The position numbers were made by a program, and so were the translations under genes. From Treponema sp. (GTDB taxonomy: Bacteria > Spirochaetota > Spirochaetia > Treponematales > Treponemataceae), in contig JAILHD010000034.1 in NCBI GenBank assembly GCA_024696155.1, forward strand, positions 1 through 54,818: a stretch of DNA of 54,818 nucleotides. The letters run 5' to 3'. Of this stretch, positions 27,310 through 36,602 are shown piece after piece. Each line of letters begins with the position of its first letter. Positions within the stretch are counted from its first letter, which is position 1. The notes beneath the pieces are model-generated. The model ran no database searches. It saw only the letters and a program-made list of their open reading frames with translations, and was not told the origin of the DNA.

Positions 27310-28692
27310 TTATCTTCCCTGAAGATAAAATCTTTGTAAATATATAATGCGCTTATTTGCCTTATCCCAGAATTTGCTTGCCGGGTAGTTTTTTGTAAGC
27401 GTTGTATACGAATTAATTGCGCCGTTAATGTTCTGAATGTCAGATTTTGCTTCAAGAATCAGCCCCTGAACATACAAAGCTTCGTCGCGGTTGTCGCTGG
27501 AACCACTCAAATATTCCTTTACATTTTTAAGAGCCTCAGAATATTTTTTTTCTTCCAGCTGTGTTTTTGCCAAAGATAAAAGTGCGCTTAAATCAACTTC
27601 TGATTTTACTTCTGAAACTGATGGAGTGCCCTCTGCCACCTGCGGTTTTTCTGCCGCGGCAGGAACTGTGCCCTGGCTTGTTTTTGCAGTGCTTACACCA
27701 TTTTCTGTCTTCTGGCTAGAAGTGCTAACAGGTTTTGGCTCTTCAAGCAGCTCTACGTCATCGTTAGAATCGTCATAATCAACAGTTGTTTCTGCCTTTT
27801 TTACAGGCTTTTTAGCACGTACAGGCATTTTGAATTCTGGTGCCTGAATGTGAGTCTGGTTACTTCCTCGCTCTGTCTGAACAATTACTTCTATATAATC
27901 ATCAATAATCTGTCCAGAAACTGTGTCGTTTTTATAAAAGTGAAGAATCTTTGTTCCAGGAAGACGTGCCTGCAAAGAAAAATTAGTATTTTCTGTTCCA
28001 AGCTGTCTTCCAAAGTAAGTAATATTCTTTGAGTTATCTGTAGCGCCCATGTAAATCCAGCCCTTGCCAGGGTAGGTAACATCAAGGTATTCAGAAACCT
28101 TAAGTTTTACAGAACGTGAAGTTGTAAAACTCTGAGTATTGTTTGAAGTTTCATCTTCTGCGCTGTTTTCTGCATCAATGTCTTCTGCTTCGTCTGTGCT
28201 TTCATTTTCAGAAGCCTGAGCATCTTCATTATTCTGCTTTTCGCCTTCATCAGCTGCAAGTACATCTGCGCCTGCTTCGTTTGAAGAATCAGTTTTTCCA
28301 GCTGCAGATGCTGTTGAATCAGAAACTGTATCTGTATTTATATTCGCGTCATTTTTCTGTGAGTCAGAATCTAAAGCATCTCCATCACTATCAGAAGTAA
28401 AATCTGAGGCTTCTTCATCTAATTTAGGAAGTTCATCAATTTCATCCGGAGTTAATAGTTCTACACCGTCTTCTTCAGAAACTTCGTTGTCAGAAGCGTT
28501 TTCAAAAGAGGCTTCAGAAGATTCTTCTACAGTTTCTTCTTCTGGTGGTAGATCTGTTACTTCAGGTTCTTCAATGGCAGAAAGTTCTTCTTCCTGTGGC
28601 GCCTGAGGAGTTTCTACATCTGTTGGCTTTGAAGCACAAGAGAAAAATACAAATGTAGAAAGAGCTGTCAAAGTAAGTAAAAGTTTTTTCAT
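27310..28692 (-). CDS. Hypothetical lipoprotein with acidic low-complexity region and C-terminal TPR-like repeats
   Basis: TFVFFSCASKPTD lipobox; Glu/Asp/Ser-rich; LAKTQLEEKKYSEALKNVKEYL.. Confidence 0.75.
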   Translation of the reverse strand: MKKLLLTLTALSTFVFFSCASKPTDVETPQAPQEEELSAIEEPEVTDLPPEEETVEESSEASFENASDNEVSEEDGVELLTPDEIDELPKLDEEASDFTSDSDGDALDSDSQKNDANINTDTVSDSTASAAGKTDSSNEAGADVLAADEGEKQNNEDAQASENESTDEAEDIDAENSAEDETSNNTQSFTTSRSVKLKVSEYLDVTYPGKGWIYMGATDNSKNITYFGRQLGTENTNFSLQARLPGTKILHFYKNDTVSGQIIDDYIEVIVQTERGSNQTHIQAPEFKMPVRAKKPVKKAETTVDYDDSNDDVELLEEPKPVSTSSQKTENGVSTAKTSQGTVPAAAEKPQVAEGTPSVSEVKSEVDLSALLSLAKTQLEEKKYSEALKNVKEYLSGSSDNRDEALYVQGLILEAKSDIQNINGAINSYTTLTKNYPASKFWDKANKRIIYLQRFYLQGR

Positions 28693-29075
28693 GGTGCTGC
28701 CTCCAGTATGTCATTTATAATTTTGTCGTTAGAAAAACTAAGCGACTCTATTTCTTTTTCTGTTGGAACTGTGAACCATTCTTCTGATTCTTCTTTTGTC
28801 CATTTGTCCTTTGCAGGACGAGAAATATTATAGTCTTTAGGAAGTTTTGGTCCGTCAGGAATTACAGGAGTTTCCGTTCCCATAACAGTAGTCTGTTCGA
28901 TTCCTTTAGTTTTTGATTTTTTTCCGCTGCCAGTTGCAAGCAGATAAATCAAAAGAACAATGCATAGTAAAAATACAAAAGCCATTCCTGCAGCTGCAAA
29001 AAAGAGAGTTTTATTTGTTTCCATTAAATCTCGTATTTTTTCCTTTACGGAATCAACTATTGAACCAAAATCCAT
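28689..29075 (-). CDS. Hypothetical single-TM membrane protein
   Basis: 128 aa, one TM helix; in operon-like array after smc. Confidence 0.75.
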   Translation of the reverse strand: MDFGSIVDSVKEKIRDLMETNKTLFFAAAGMAFVFLLCIVLLIYLLATGSGKKSKTKGIEQTTVMGTETPVIPDGPKLPKDYNISRPAKDKWTKEESEEWFTVPTEKEIESLSFSNDKIINDILEAAP

Positions 29076-29080
29076 ATTAA

Positions 29081-31987
29081 TTACTCTGCATTTTCTTCTT
29101 CATGGCGATGGTGTTCTGGACGCGGAGGAAGTACAACGCCTTCTTCCTCTGGAACATCTTCGTCAACAAAGTCTTCGCTTGAACGGTCAATCTGGGCTCC
29201 TGTTTTAATGTCTTCATCAAGACGAAGCTGAATTGTCTTACTTACGCCGGATTCTTCCATTGTAATACCAAGCATTGTAGAAGCACCCATTACGGTCTTC
29301 TTGTTATGTGTAATTACGATGTACTGACTGATGTTTGCAAAACTTTCCAGTGTTGTTACAAAACTTGAAACGTTCTTGTCGTCCAGAGCGGCATCAATCT
29401 CGTCCAGAAGACAGAAGGGGCTAGGGCGAACCTGGTATGTTGCAAAGAGAAGGGCAACCGCAGTCATTGTCTTTTCACCACCCGAAAGAAGGGCAATGTT
29501 TTCAAGGTTCTTTCCAGGCGGCTGGGCGTAAATATCAATACCTGAAGTAAGGATATTTGCAGGATCTGCCAGCTTAAGCTCAGCGCGTCCTCCGTTAAAA
29601 AGGCGGCGGAACATATTGTGGAAATTCTTTTTAATCTTGTTGTAGGTATCAAGGAACATTTCGGCAGATTTTGATTTGATTTCTTCCGAAACTATGATAA
29701 GGTTTTCAAGACTCTTTTTAGTATCAATATAGTTTGAGTTCTGGCGTTCGTAGCGGTCCTTTACTTCGGCAAATTCTTCCGGCGCCATGAGGTTTACGGT
29801 TCCCAGTGAGTTGAAGGCCTTTTTAGCTTCGCTAAGCTTTTCGCGAAGATCTGCAGCAGATGCATTGATTTTATACATGCGCTCTTCGTAAGCCATAAGG
29901 TCTCGGCTGTACTGATCCTGGAAGTTCTGTTTTACGTTACGGATGTCGTTATCTGCTGAGTTCAGACTTAATGTCAGTCGCTCATACTGCTCCTGGTAGC
30001 GGCGTTCATCTTCGCGTTTTTTATCAAGGGTGCCTGTTTTTCCTGAAACGGATTTGTCGCACTTGGCAATTTCTTCGTCAAGGTTTGACATTTCCTTTGC
30101 AAGTTTTTCTCCGCGGTATTCAATTTCGGCAAGCTCATCCTGAATGCCGTTGATTTTTTCGTTGAGTTCTTCCTGACGCTTTGTTTCCGTAAAAATATCG
30201 TCTTCAACTTCGCGCAGACGGTTTTTCTGTTCGGCAAAGGTGCGCTCAAGGTTGTTAATCTGATTTTTAGCAGAGTTAATCTGCTCCTGCATCTGAATTT
30301 CGTTAATCTTAAGTTTATGCAGAGTATCTTCGTACTCGTTGATTTTTGCAACGAGCTCTGAGTTTTCAGAATGAAGGTCTGTAATCTGAGAATTGATTTT
30401 TTCTACTGCGGCAATGTTTTCGTTGATTTTTGAATCAATGCCGCGCTTTTTAGTCATTACACCTTCAGGACTCAAAAATTCTGTGATGAAGGCCGGGGAT
30501 GCGTTTAAGTATTTAGAAAGAGCTTCTTCCAGTACTGCAATCTGACTTTCTGCTTCTGCAAAGGCATCGCTTGCTTCGCGTACAGTTTTTAATGAATCAT
30601 CTGCGCTGTGATTCTGGCTTGCAAAGTCTGTAAATACGTTTTTACGGCCTGTTACAAAAACCTTAAGCTTTCCAAGTGCAGTATCAAGCTCTTCTTTTGC
30701 ATTGCGCATTGCGTTTTCAGAAAAGCCTGCAGATTTAAGCTTTTCATCAAGCATAGTAACGATATCTTCTGTAATAGAAGTAAGTTCGTTCTGAAGAGAT
30801 TTTCTTTCTGCTTCAAGCTCTGTAATTTTTTCGCGGAGCTGGTCTGCCTTCAAATCGTTTTCATTAATCTGACTGCGGCTTTTTGTTACATTGTCTTCAA
30901 TAGACTTAATGTTTGCGCGTGCATTTTCAAGATTTTTTGTCTTTGAATGAAGCTCAGCGTTCTGCTCGTCAATTTCTTCCTGAGTATTATCAAGCTGTTC
31001 GCTGATTGCACGTTTACGGCCATCAAGGTTGTTGATTTTTTCCTTGATTTCGATTGCCTGCTTGTTGAAGTTGGAAATCAAATCAAGCTTGCCGTTTTTT
31101 TCTGTACCAATTTTAATCAGCTCTGCCTGCTTTGCATAAAGTTCTTCCTGCAAAGCCTTTGACTTTTCGCGGTTTTCAGAAATTGTGTTATTGATTTCAT
31201 CGATTTCTTTTCTAACCTGGTCGCGCTTCTGCTCAACAACCTTCAGTTCATCCTGATGGCGGGCCTTATCCTGAACAAAGTTTTTAAGGCGCAGAAGGGT
31301 GATGTCGAGTTCGTAATCAAAAATCTCGTCCTTGTACTTGCGGTATTTGATTGTTTTTTCTGACTGGATTTTCAAAGAGTCATACTGACGTTTAATTTCG
31401 CCAAGGGCGATTTCAATTTGAGTAAGGTTTTGACGTGTACGTTCAAGCTCGCGTTCTGCTTCTGCAACTTCTGCCTTACTTCGGCTGATTCCGGCTGCCT
31501 CCTCAAAAAGATAGCGGCGGTCTTCCGGCTTACTTGAAAGAATCTGGTCAATTTTGCCCTGTTCCATAACAGAGTAGGCAGCCTTACCAACACCAGTATC
31601 CATAAAAAGACGGCGGATTTCTGTAGGACCTGCCGGGCGTCTGTTAATAAAATATTCCTGGTCGCCTGAGCGGTAAAGTCGGCGGGTAATTGCAATTTCG
31701 TCTTCATCAAGAGGGAGTAAGCCCTTGTCGTTACAGAGAGTTAAAGTTACTTCGGCAGCATTAAGTTTTGCGCGGCGTTCTGTTCCGTTAAAAATAACGT
31801 CTTCCATCTTTTCTGCGCGAAGATTTTTTGAGCGGTTTTCTGCCAGTACCCATTTAATGGCATCAACAACGTTTGATTTTCCACAACCGTTAGGGCCAAG
31901 AAGGGCAGTAATTCCTTCTGCAAAATCTATATGAGTTTTATCAGCAAAAGATTTAAAACCGTAAATATCCAAACTCTTTAAAAACAC
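29081..31987 (-). CDS. smc: Chromosome segregation SMC-family ATPase
   Basis: MFLKSLDIYGFKSFADKT...LLGPNGCGKSNVVDAIKWVL; C-terminal LLSGGEKTMTAVALLFA, LLDEIDAALDD. Confidence 0.93.
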   Translation of the reverse strand: MFLKSLDIYGFKSFADKTHIDFAEGITALLGPNGCGKSNVVDAIKWVLAENRSKNLRAEKMEDVIFNGTERRAKLNAAEVTLTLCNDKGLLPLDEDEIAITRRLYRSGDQEYFINRRPAGPTEIRRLFMDTGVGKAAYSVMEQGKIDQILSSKPEDRRYLFEEAAGISRSKAEVAEAERELERTRQNLTQIEIALGEIKRQYDSLKIQSEKTIKYRKYKDEIFDYELDITLLRLKNFVQDKARHQDELKVVEQKRDQVRKEIDEINNTISENREKSKALQEELYAKQAELIKIGTEKNGKLDLISNFNKQAIEIKEKINNLDGRKRAISEQLDNTQEEIDEQNAELHSKTKNLENARANIKSIEDNVTKSRSQINENDLKADQLREKITELEAERKSLQNELTSITEDIVTMLDEKLKSAGFSENAMRNAKEELDTALGKLKVFVTGRKNVFTDFASQNHSADDSLKTVREASDAFAEAESQIAVLEEALSKYLNASPAFITEFLSPEGVMTKKRGIDSKINENIAAVEKINSQITDLHSENSELVAKINEYEDTLHKLKINEIQMQEQINSAKNQINNLERTFAEQKNRLREVEDDIFTETKRQEELNEKINGIQDELAEIEYRGEKLAKEMSNLDEEIAKCDKSVSGKTGTLDKKREDERRYQEQYERLTLSLNSADNDIRNVKQNFQDQYSRDLMAYEERMYKINASAADLREKLSEAKKAFNSLGTVNLMAPEEFAEVKDRYERQNSNYIDTKKSLENLIIVSEEIKSKSAEMFLDTYNKIKKNFHNMFRRLFNGGRAELKLADPANILTSGIDIYAQPPGKNLENIALLSGGEKTMTAVALLFATYQVRPSPFCLLDEIDAALDDKNVSSFVTTLESFANISQYIVITHNKKTVMGASTMLGITMEESGVSKTIQLRLDEDIKTGAQIDRSSEDFVDEDVPEEEGVVLPPRPEHHRHEEENAE

Positions 31988-32041
31988 AAAAATAACTCCA
32001 AAAAATAGTCTAATTATTATACTGATTGAGACCTTTTACTT

Positions 32042-33169
32042 CTACTTTATTTCAGTAATTTGTTTTATAACCTTCATAAGGGCATTTACCGTATCAGTCC
32101 AGTTATATTTCCCAGCCTGAATAAGTCCCAAATCTACCATTCTGATTCTTAGTTCCTTGTCTTCAATTACGCGCTTCATAGCAGCTGCAATTTCTTCCGA
32201 ATCATCCGAATCAAAATAAAGCGGTGCATGTCCGCCAACTTCTTTAAGTGCCCCGGACTTTGAACACAAAACTGGAATTCCGCAAGCCATTGCTTCAAGA
32301 ACAGGAAGTCCAATTCCTTCGTTTACAGCCGGGAAGATGCAGGCTTCTGCGCCGGTGTACAAAGTTGCAAAACTTTCGTGCGGAAAGAATCCTGTAAGAA
32401 AAATGTCTGTTGCAAATTCACTTTTAAAAACAGCATCATGAATTTCTTTAGAAAAATCTCCGTCTTCGCCAGCCAGAACAAGTCTGTGTGGAAGCCCTGT
32501 ATTTCTCTTAAAAATCTCAAACGCCTTAATAAGTTCAAGGTGTTTTTTATCTTTGTCAGAAAGTTTTGACCCATAAATAAAATAAGGACGTTTAATAGAA
32601 AAAGGACTTACTTCAACAGCTTCTTCATCGTCAATTGGTTTTGGAAAAAACAGTTTATGGTCAATTCCGTTATAAATTACACGGATTTTTTCTTCTGGAA
32701 TTCCAAGCTTAGTCAAATCATTTTTAATGTATTCAGTTCCCGCAATAATCAGCTTTACTTTAGAAAGACCGTGTTTTAAAAGCTTTTTGTGAACAAAGTT
32801 CATCTTTTCGATGGAAGCTGAAAGGACAGTATTTACAAGTGCAATTCCATTTTTAATAAAAGTAAATGGAAAAACTTTTGAAACCGCTGGGTAAATTACA
32901 AGATCATAGGCGTTCTTAATTACAAAAATTTTAATTCCGCCTCTATGATGCCACGACTGTTCTGCGCGCAGATTATCTGCAATCTGAACAGCCTGAAAAC
33001 TAAAGCCGTTATTTCCAGTAAAAGTAAATCTATCTGTTTCTGAGCCAAAAAGTTCGAACTGAATGTCCTCATCCTGAGCCGGAAGATTTGAAGTCAAATA
33101 AAAAAGACAGGAACCAAGTCCTGATCTTCCGTGGTCGCAGCCGAACGTATCGATGCCAACTTTAATCAT
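32042..33169 (-). CDS. Glycosyltransferase family 1 (GT4-like)
   Basis: ARNDC-like body with EACIFPAVNEGIGLPVLEAMACGIPVLCSKSGALKEVGG donor-site motif. Confidence 0.9.
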   Translation of the reverse strand: MIKVGIDTFGCDHGRSGLGSCLFYLTSNLPAQDEDIQFELFGSETDRFTFTGNNGFSFQAVQIADNLRAEQSWHHRGGIKIFVIKNAYDLVIYPAVSKVFPFTFIKNGIALVNTVLSASIEKMNFVHKKLLKHGLSKVKLIIAGTEYIKNDLTKLGIPEEKIRVIYNGIDHKLFFPKPIDDEEAVEVSPFSIKRPYFIYGSKLSDKDKKHLELIKAFEIFKRNTGLPHRLVLAGEDGDFSKEIHDAVFKSEFATDIFLTGFFPHESFATLYTGAEACIFPAVNEGIGLPVLEAMACGIPVLCSKSGALKEVGGHAPLYFDSDDSEEIAAAMKRVIEDKELRIRMVDLGLIQAGKYNWTDTVNALMKVIKQITEIK

Positions 33170-33216
33170 TCTTCTATTCTATCATTTTTTGCGCCTGTGT
33201 GCTATATTTTAGTCGT

Positions 33217-34413
33217 ATGAAAAACGCATTCACATTATTGTCAGAAAACTTAAATCATAAACTTGAATCTCTTGAAATTAAAGAACCAACAGCTGTTCAG
33301 AACGAAATTATTCCCCGTATTTTAGAAAAAAAGAATGTGATTTTTCAGTCAGAAACCGGAACTGGAAAAACTTTTGCATATCTTTTGCCTTTAATTCAAA
33401 ATTATGGAGAAGGTGATGATGAAGGCACGTCTTTCGACGTGCGAAAAAGTGAAGATTGCAAATCACCTTCAGGTGAGGGGGCGGCAAAGAACACTGCAGA
33501 TTGTGTTAAGATTATAATAGCCGCCCCGACTTTCGAGCTTGCTTCTCAGATTAATCAGGCCGCTAAGCAGATTACAGAAAAGAAAACTGCCTTGTTCATT
33601 GGCGGTGCCCCGATTAAGCGCCAGATAGAAACTCTAAAAGAAAAACCGTTTCTTGTGATTGGAACGCCTGCTCGTCTTGTAGAACTTATTCGCCTTAAAA
33701 AACTTAAAATCAATACTCTTAAGGCAATAGTTTTTGATGAAACTGACCGTCTTGTGCGCAAAGAACTCTTTGAAGAGTCAGATGCACTTCGTCTTTTAGT
33801 ACCAAAAGAAACTCAGGTGATTGCTTGTACTGCAACCTTAAACAAGCAGACAAAAATCTTTTTTGCCGGAATTGAAAATGTTGTTCTTCCTGCAGAAGAT
33901 GTACTTCGTAAGCGCATTACTCACTGGGCAATTTATGCCGAAAACCGAGATAAAATCGAAATGCTCCGCAAGTTTATTGCAGCCTGCGATTTCCAGAAGA
34001 TTTTGATTTTTACAAGCCGTGCAGATCAGGTAGAAAATATTTATTCAAAATTAAAATATAAGAAAATTGACTGTATGGCTCTTCATGCTAAGGCAGACAA
34101 GCAGCTTCGTAAAGCCGCTATCGACAAATTCAGAAGCGGAAAGTGCAAGATTTTAATTACAAGCGACCTTGCTGCCCGCGGTCTTGATATTGCAAACATT
34201 TCTCACGTCGTGCAGATGGATTTACCTGAAGATGAAGATTTCTTTATTCACCGCAGTGGTCGTACCGCCCGTGCAGGAAAAACCGGCATAAATATAGTTA
34301 TCGGTGATGAATACGAAATGCGAAAATTCGCAGCCTTGGAAAAGAAACTTGGAATAGTGGTCTACCCGAAGGAAATATTTGACGGCAAGATTGTAGCACC
34401 TGGGGAAGTTTAG
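33217..34413 (+). CDS. DEAD-box RNA helicase
   Basis: SETGTGKTFAYLLPLI, VFDETDR, CTATLN, HRSGRTARAGKTG. Confidence 0.93.
   Translation: MKNAFTLLSENLNHKLESLEIKEPTAVQNEIIPRILEKKNVIFQSETGTGKTFAYLLPLIQNYGEGDDEGTSFDVRKSEDCKSPSGEGAAKNTADCVKIIIAAPTFELASQINQAAKQITEKKTALFIGGAPIKRQIETLKEKPFLVIGTPARLVELIRLKKLKINTLKAIVFDETDRLVRKELFEESDALRLLVPKETQVIACTATLNKQTKIFFAGIENVVLPAEDVLRKRITHWAIYAENRDKIEMLRKFIAACDFQKILIFTSRADQVENIYSKLKYKKIDCMALHAKADKQLRKAAIDKFRSGKCKILITSDLAARGLDIANISHVVQMDLPEDEDFFIHRSGRTARAGKTGINIVIGDEYEMRKFAALEKKLGIVVYPKEIFDGKIVAPGEV
33410..33469 (+). repeat. Palindromic in-frame insertion in the helicase gene
   Basis: AAGGTGAT..GCACGTCTTTCGACGTGC..ATCACCTT nested inverted repeats. Confidence 0.5.
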
Positions 34414-34507
34414 ACACGGATGCACGCAGATGAACACGGATGGGACACGGATATATTATTTTTTTATTTAATCCGTGAAAATCCGTGTTTATCCGTGATA
34501 TCCGTGT
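34413..34507. repeat. Intergenic ATCCGTG/CACGGAT palindromic repeat, copy 1
   Basis: gACACGGATGCACGCAGATGAACACGGATGGGACACGGAT...AATCCGTGAAAATCCGTGTTTATCCGTGATATCCGTGTC. Confidence 0.8.
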
Positions 34508-34545
34508 CAAAAAAAAAGCTCCCGTTTTACCGGAAGCCTTATTTT
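34508..34545 (-). terminator. clpX terminator
   Basis: Minus GGCTTCCGGTAAAACGGGAGCTTTTTTTTT. Confidence 0.6.
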
Positions 34546-35820
34546 TTAAGCCGACTCTATCTGTCCGGCCTGTTTGTTAATCAACTTCATTACGTCTTTT
34601 TCTTTCTGCAACACTACATCTTTTGTAATTTTTACAGATTTTTTACCTTCAATATCAGGTACTTCAAACATAATGTCCATAAGCATTTTTTCTACGATTG
34701 TACGTAAGCCGCGGGCGCCGGTTTTCTGGCGGATAGCCTCGGCTGCAATTTCTTTGATGGCGTCTTCTTCAAAGCTCAGATCAACATCATCAATCTTAAA
34801 ACTTGCCTGGAACTGCTTTGTAATTGCATTTTTAGGCTCGGTAAGAACAGAAACAAGGTCATCCTGAGTAAGTTCTTTGAGTGCGCAGGTAATAGGCATA
34901 CGGCCAATAAGCTCTGGAATAAGACCGAACTTTACAAGGTCGTCCGGAGTTACCTGAGAAAGAAGCTTCATTTTCTGAGTTTCGTCCATCTGACCGATGT
35001 TTGAACCAAATCCCATAGAATGAGCGTAAACGCGCTGTTCAACAATCTTATCAAGACCAACAAAAGCACCACCAAGAATAAAGAGGATGTTTGTTGTATC
35101 AATCTGAAGCATTTCCTGGTTAGGATGCTTGCGACCGCCCTGAGGAGGAACGCTTGCAACTGTACCTTCAATAATCTTTAAAAGTGCCTGCTGAACACCT
35201 TCGCCGCTTACATCACGTGTAATAGAAGTGTTTTCAGACTTGCGGGCAATCTTATCAATTTCATCAATAAAGATAATTCCGCGTTCTGCAGCTTCAATGT
35301 TTCCGTCTGCGGCATTAATCAGTTTAAGAAGAACGTTTTCTACGTCTTCTCCAACGTAACCTGCTTCTGTAAGTGTAGTGGCATCTGCAATTGCAAAAGG
35401 AACCTTAAGCTTCTGTGCAAGAGTTTTTGCAAGAAGAGTTTTTCCGCTACCTGTTGGACCAATCAAAAGCACGTTAGATTTTTCAATTTTAACTGCATTT
35501 TCATTTGTCTGAAGAGCCTGAGAAGAAGACATTCGTTTATAGTGGTTGTAAACAGCAACTGAAAGAACTTTTTTTGCATCATCCTGTCCAACAACATACT
35601 GATCAAGATAAGCTTTAAACTCTTTTGGTGTTGGAACGTTCTCCAGTTCAATTGGAAGAACGTCAGCTGCCTGCTGTTCAAGAATTCCTGCACAGATTGC
35701 AACACATTTGTCACAGATAAAAGAATTTCCAGAAGGTCCAGAAATCAATTTTCTGTCTTTGCCTGCTGTGCTGCCACAGAAAAAACAATATTTATCGTTA
35801 GGTGAACTAAAAAGACCCAT
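34546..35820 (-). CDS. clpX: ATP-dependent Clp protease ATP-binding subunit ClpX
   Basis: N-terminal zinc finger [38 protein letters not shown]. Confidence 0.97.
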   Translation of the reverse strand: MGLFSSPNDKYCFFCGSTAGKDRKLISGPSGNSFICDKCVAICAGILEQQAADVLPIELENVPTPKEFKAYLDQYVVGQDDAKKVLSVAVYNHYKRMSSSQALQTNENAVKIEKSNVLLIGPTGSGKTLLAKTLAQKLKVPFAIADATTLTEAGYVGEDVENVLLKLINAADGNIEAAERGIIFIDEIDKIARKSENTSITRDVSGEGVQQALLKIIEGTVASVPPQGGRKHPNQEMLQIDTTNILFILGGAFVGLDKIVEQRVYAHSMGFGSNIGQMDETQKMKLLSQVTPDDLVKFGLIPELIGRMPITCALKELTQDDLVSVLTEPKNAITKQFQASFKIDDVDLSFEEDAIKEIAAEAIRQKTGARGLRTIVEKMLMDIMFEVPDIEGKKSVKITKDVVLQKEKDVMKLINKQAGQIESA

Positions 35821-35843
35821 TATTTGCTCCCGTTAATGATGAT

Positions 35844-36452
35844 TTATTTTCTAGAAGGCATTACGTGATCTACAATTCCATAAGCAAGTGCGTCCTGAGC
35901 TGACATGTAGTAATCACGTTCCATATCTTTTGCTACTTCGTCGATTGATTTTTTTGTATGATGTGCAAAATATTCAATAGAAAGCTTTTTAAGACGAATA
36001 ATCTCTTTTGCCTGAATAGAAATATCACTTTCCTGTCCTTGAACTCCGCCCCATGGCTGATGAATCATAACGCGGCTAGAAGGAAGGGCATAGCGTTTTC
36101 CTGCTGTACCTCCTGCAAGAAGAATTGCGCCCATAGAAGCTGCCTGTCCCATACAGATTGTCTGAATGTCACATTTTACGTACTGCATTGTATCGTAGAT
36201 TGCAAGACCTGCTGTTACGCTTCCTCCTGGAGAGTTGATGTAAACGCTGATGTCTTTATCTGGATTTTCTGATTCAAGAAAGAGAATCTGTGCAACTGCA
36301 AGGTCTGCAGATGCATCGTTAATTTCACCGTCAATAAAAACGATTCTGTCTTTTAAAAGGCGAGAAAAAATATCGTAAGTGCGTTCTCCGTTTCCAGTTT
36401 TTTCTACAACGTAAGGCACAAGTGTGTTCATCTGTTCGTTCATAAAAATCAT
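35844..36452 (-). CDS. clpP: ATP-dependent Clp protease proteolytic subunit
   Basis: [40 protein letters not shown]. Confidence 0.97.
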   Translation of the reverse strand: MIFMNEQMNTLVPYVVEKTGNGERTYDIFSRLLKDRIVFIDGEINDASADLAVAQILFLESENPDKDISVYINSPGGSVTAGLAIYDTMQYVKCDIQTICMGQAASMGAILLAGGTAGKRYALPSSRVMIHQPWGGVQGQESDISIQAKEIIRLKKLSIEYFAHHTKKSIDEVAKDMERDYYMSAQDALAYGIVDHVMPSRK

Positions 36453-36538
36453 CCTGCTAAGAAAAATAAAAATTCGTACTCTATAAATATATTAGAAAAA
36501 TGCAAAAAAGGGTAGTAATATTGTAAAATACACACAAA

Positions 36539-36574
36539 AAAAATCCTTCAGAGTACTTCCGAAGGATTTTTTTA
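36539..36574 (-). terminator. Terminator after tig
   Basis: AAATCCTTC(A)GAG..TTCCGAAGGATTTTTTT hairpin between tig and clpP. Confidence 0.7.
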
Positions 36575-36602
36575 TTAAGAAAAGAATTTTTCTCTTTCTT
36601 TA

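Noticed and set aside
34222-34707. Short ORFs (MTRISRINTDFHG.., MFICVHPCLNFPRC..)
   Set aside because: Translations of the ATCCGTG repeat; common annotation artefacts.
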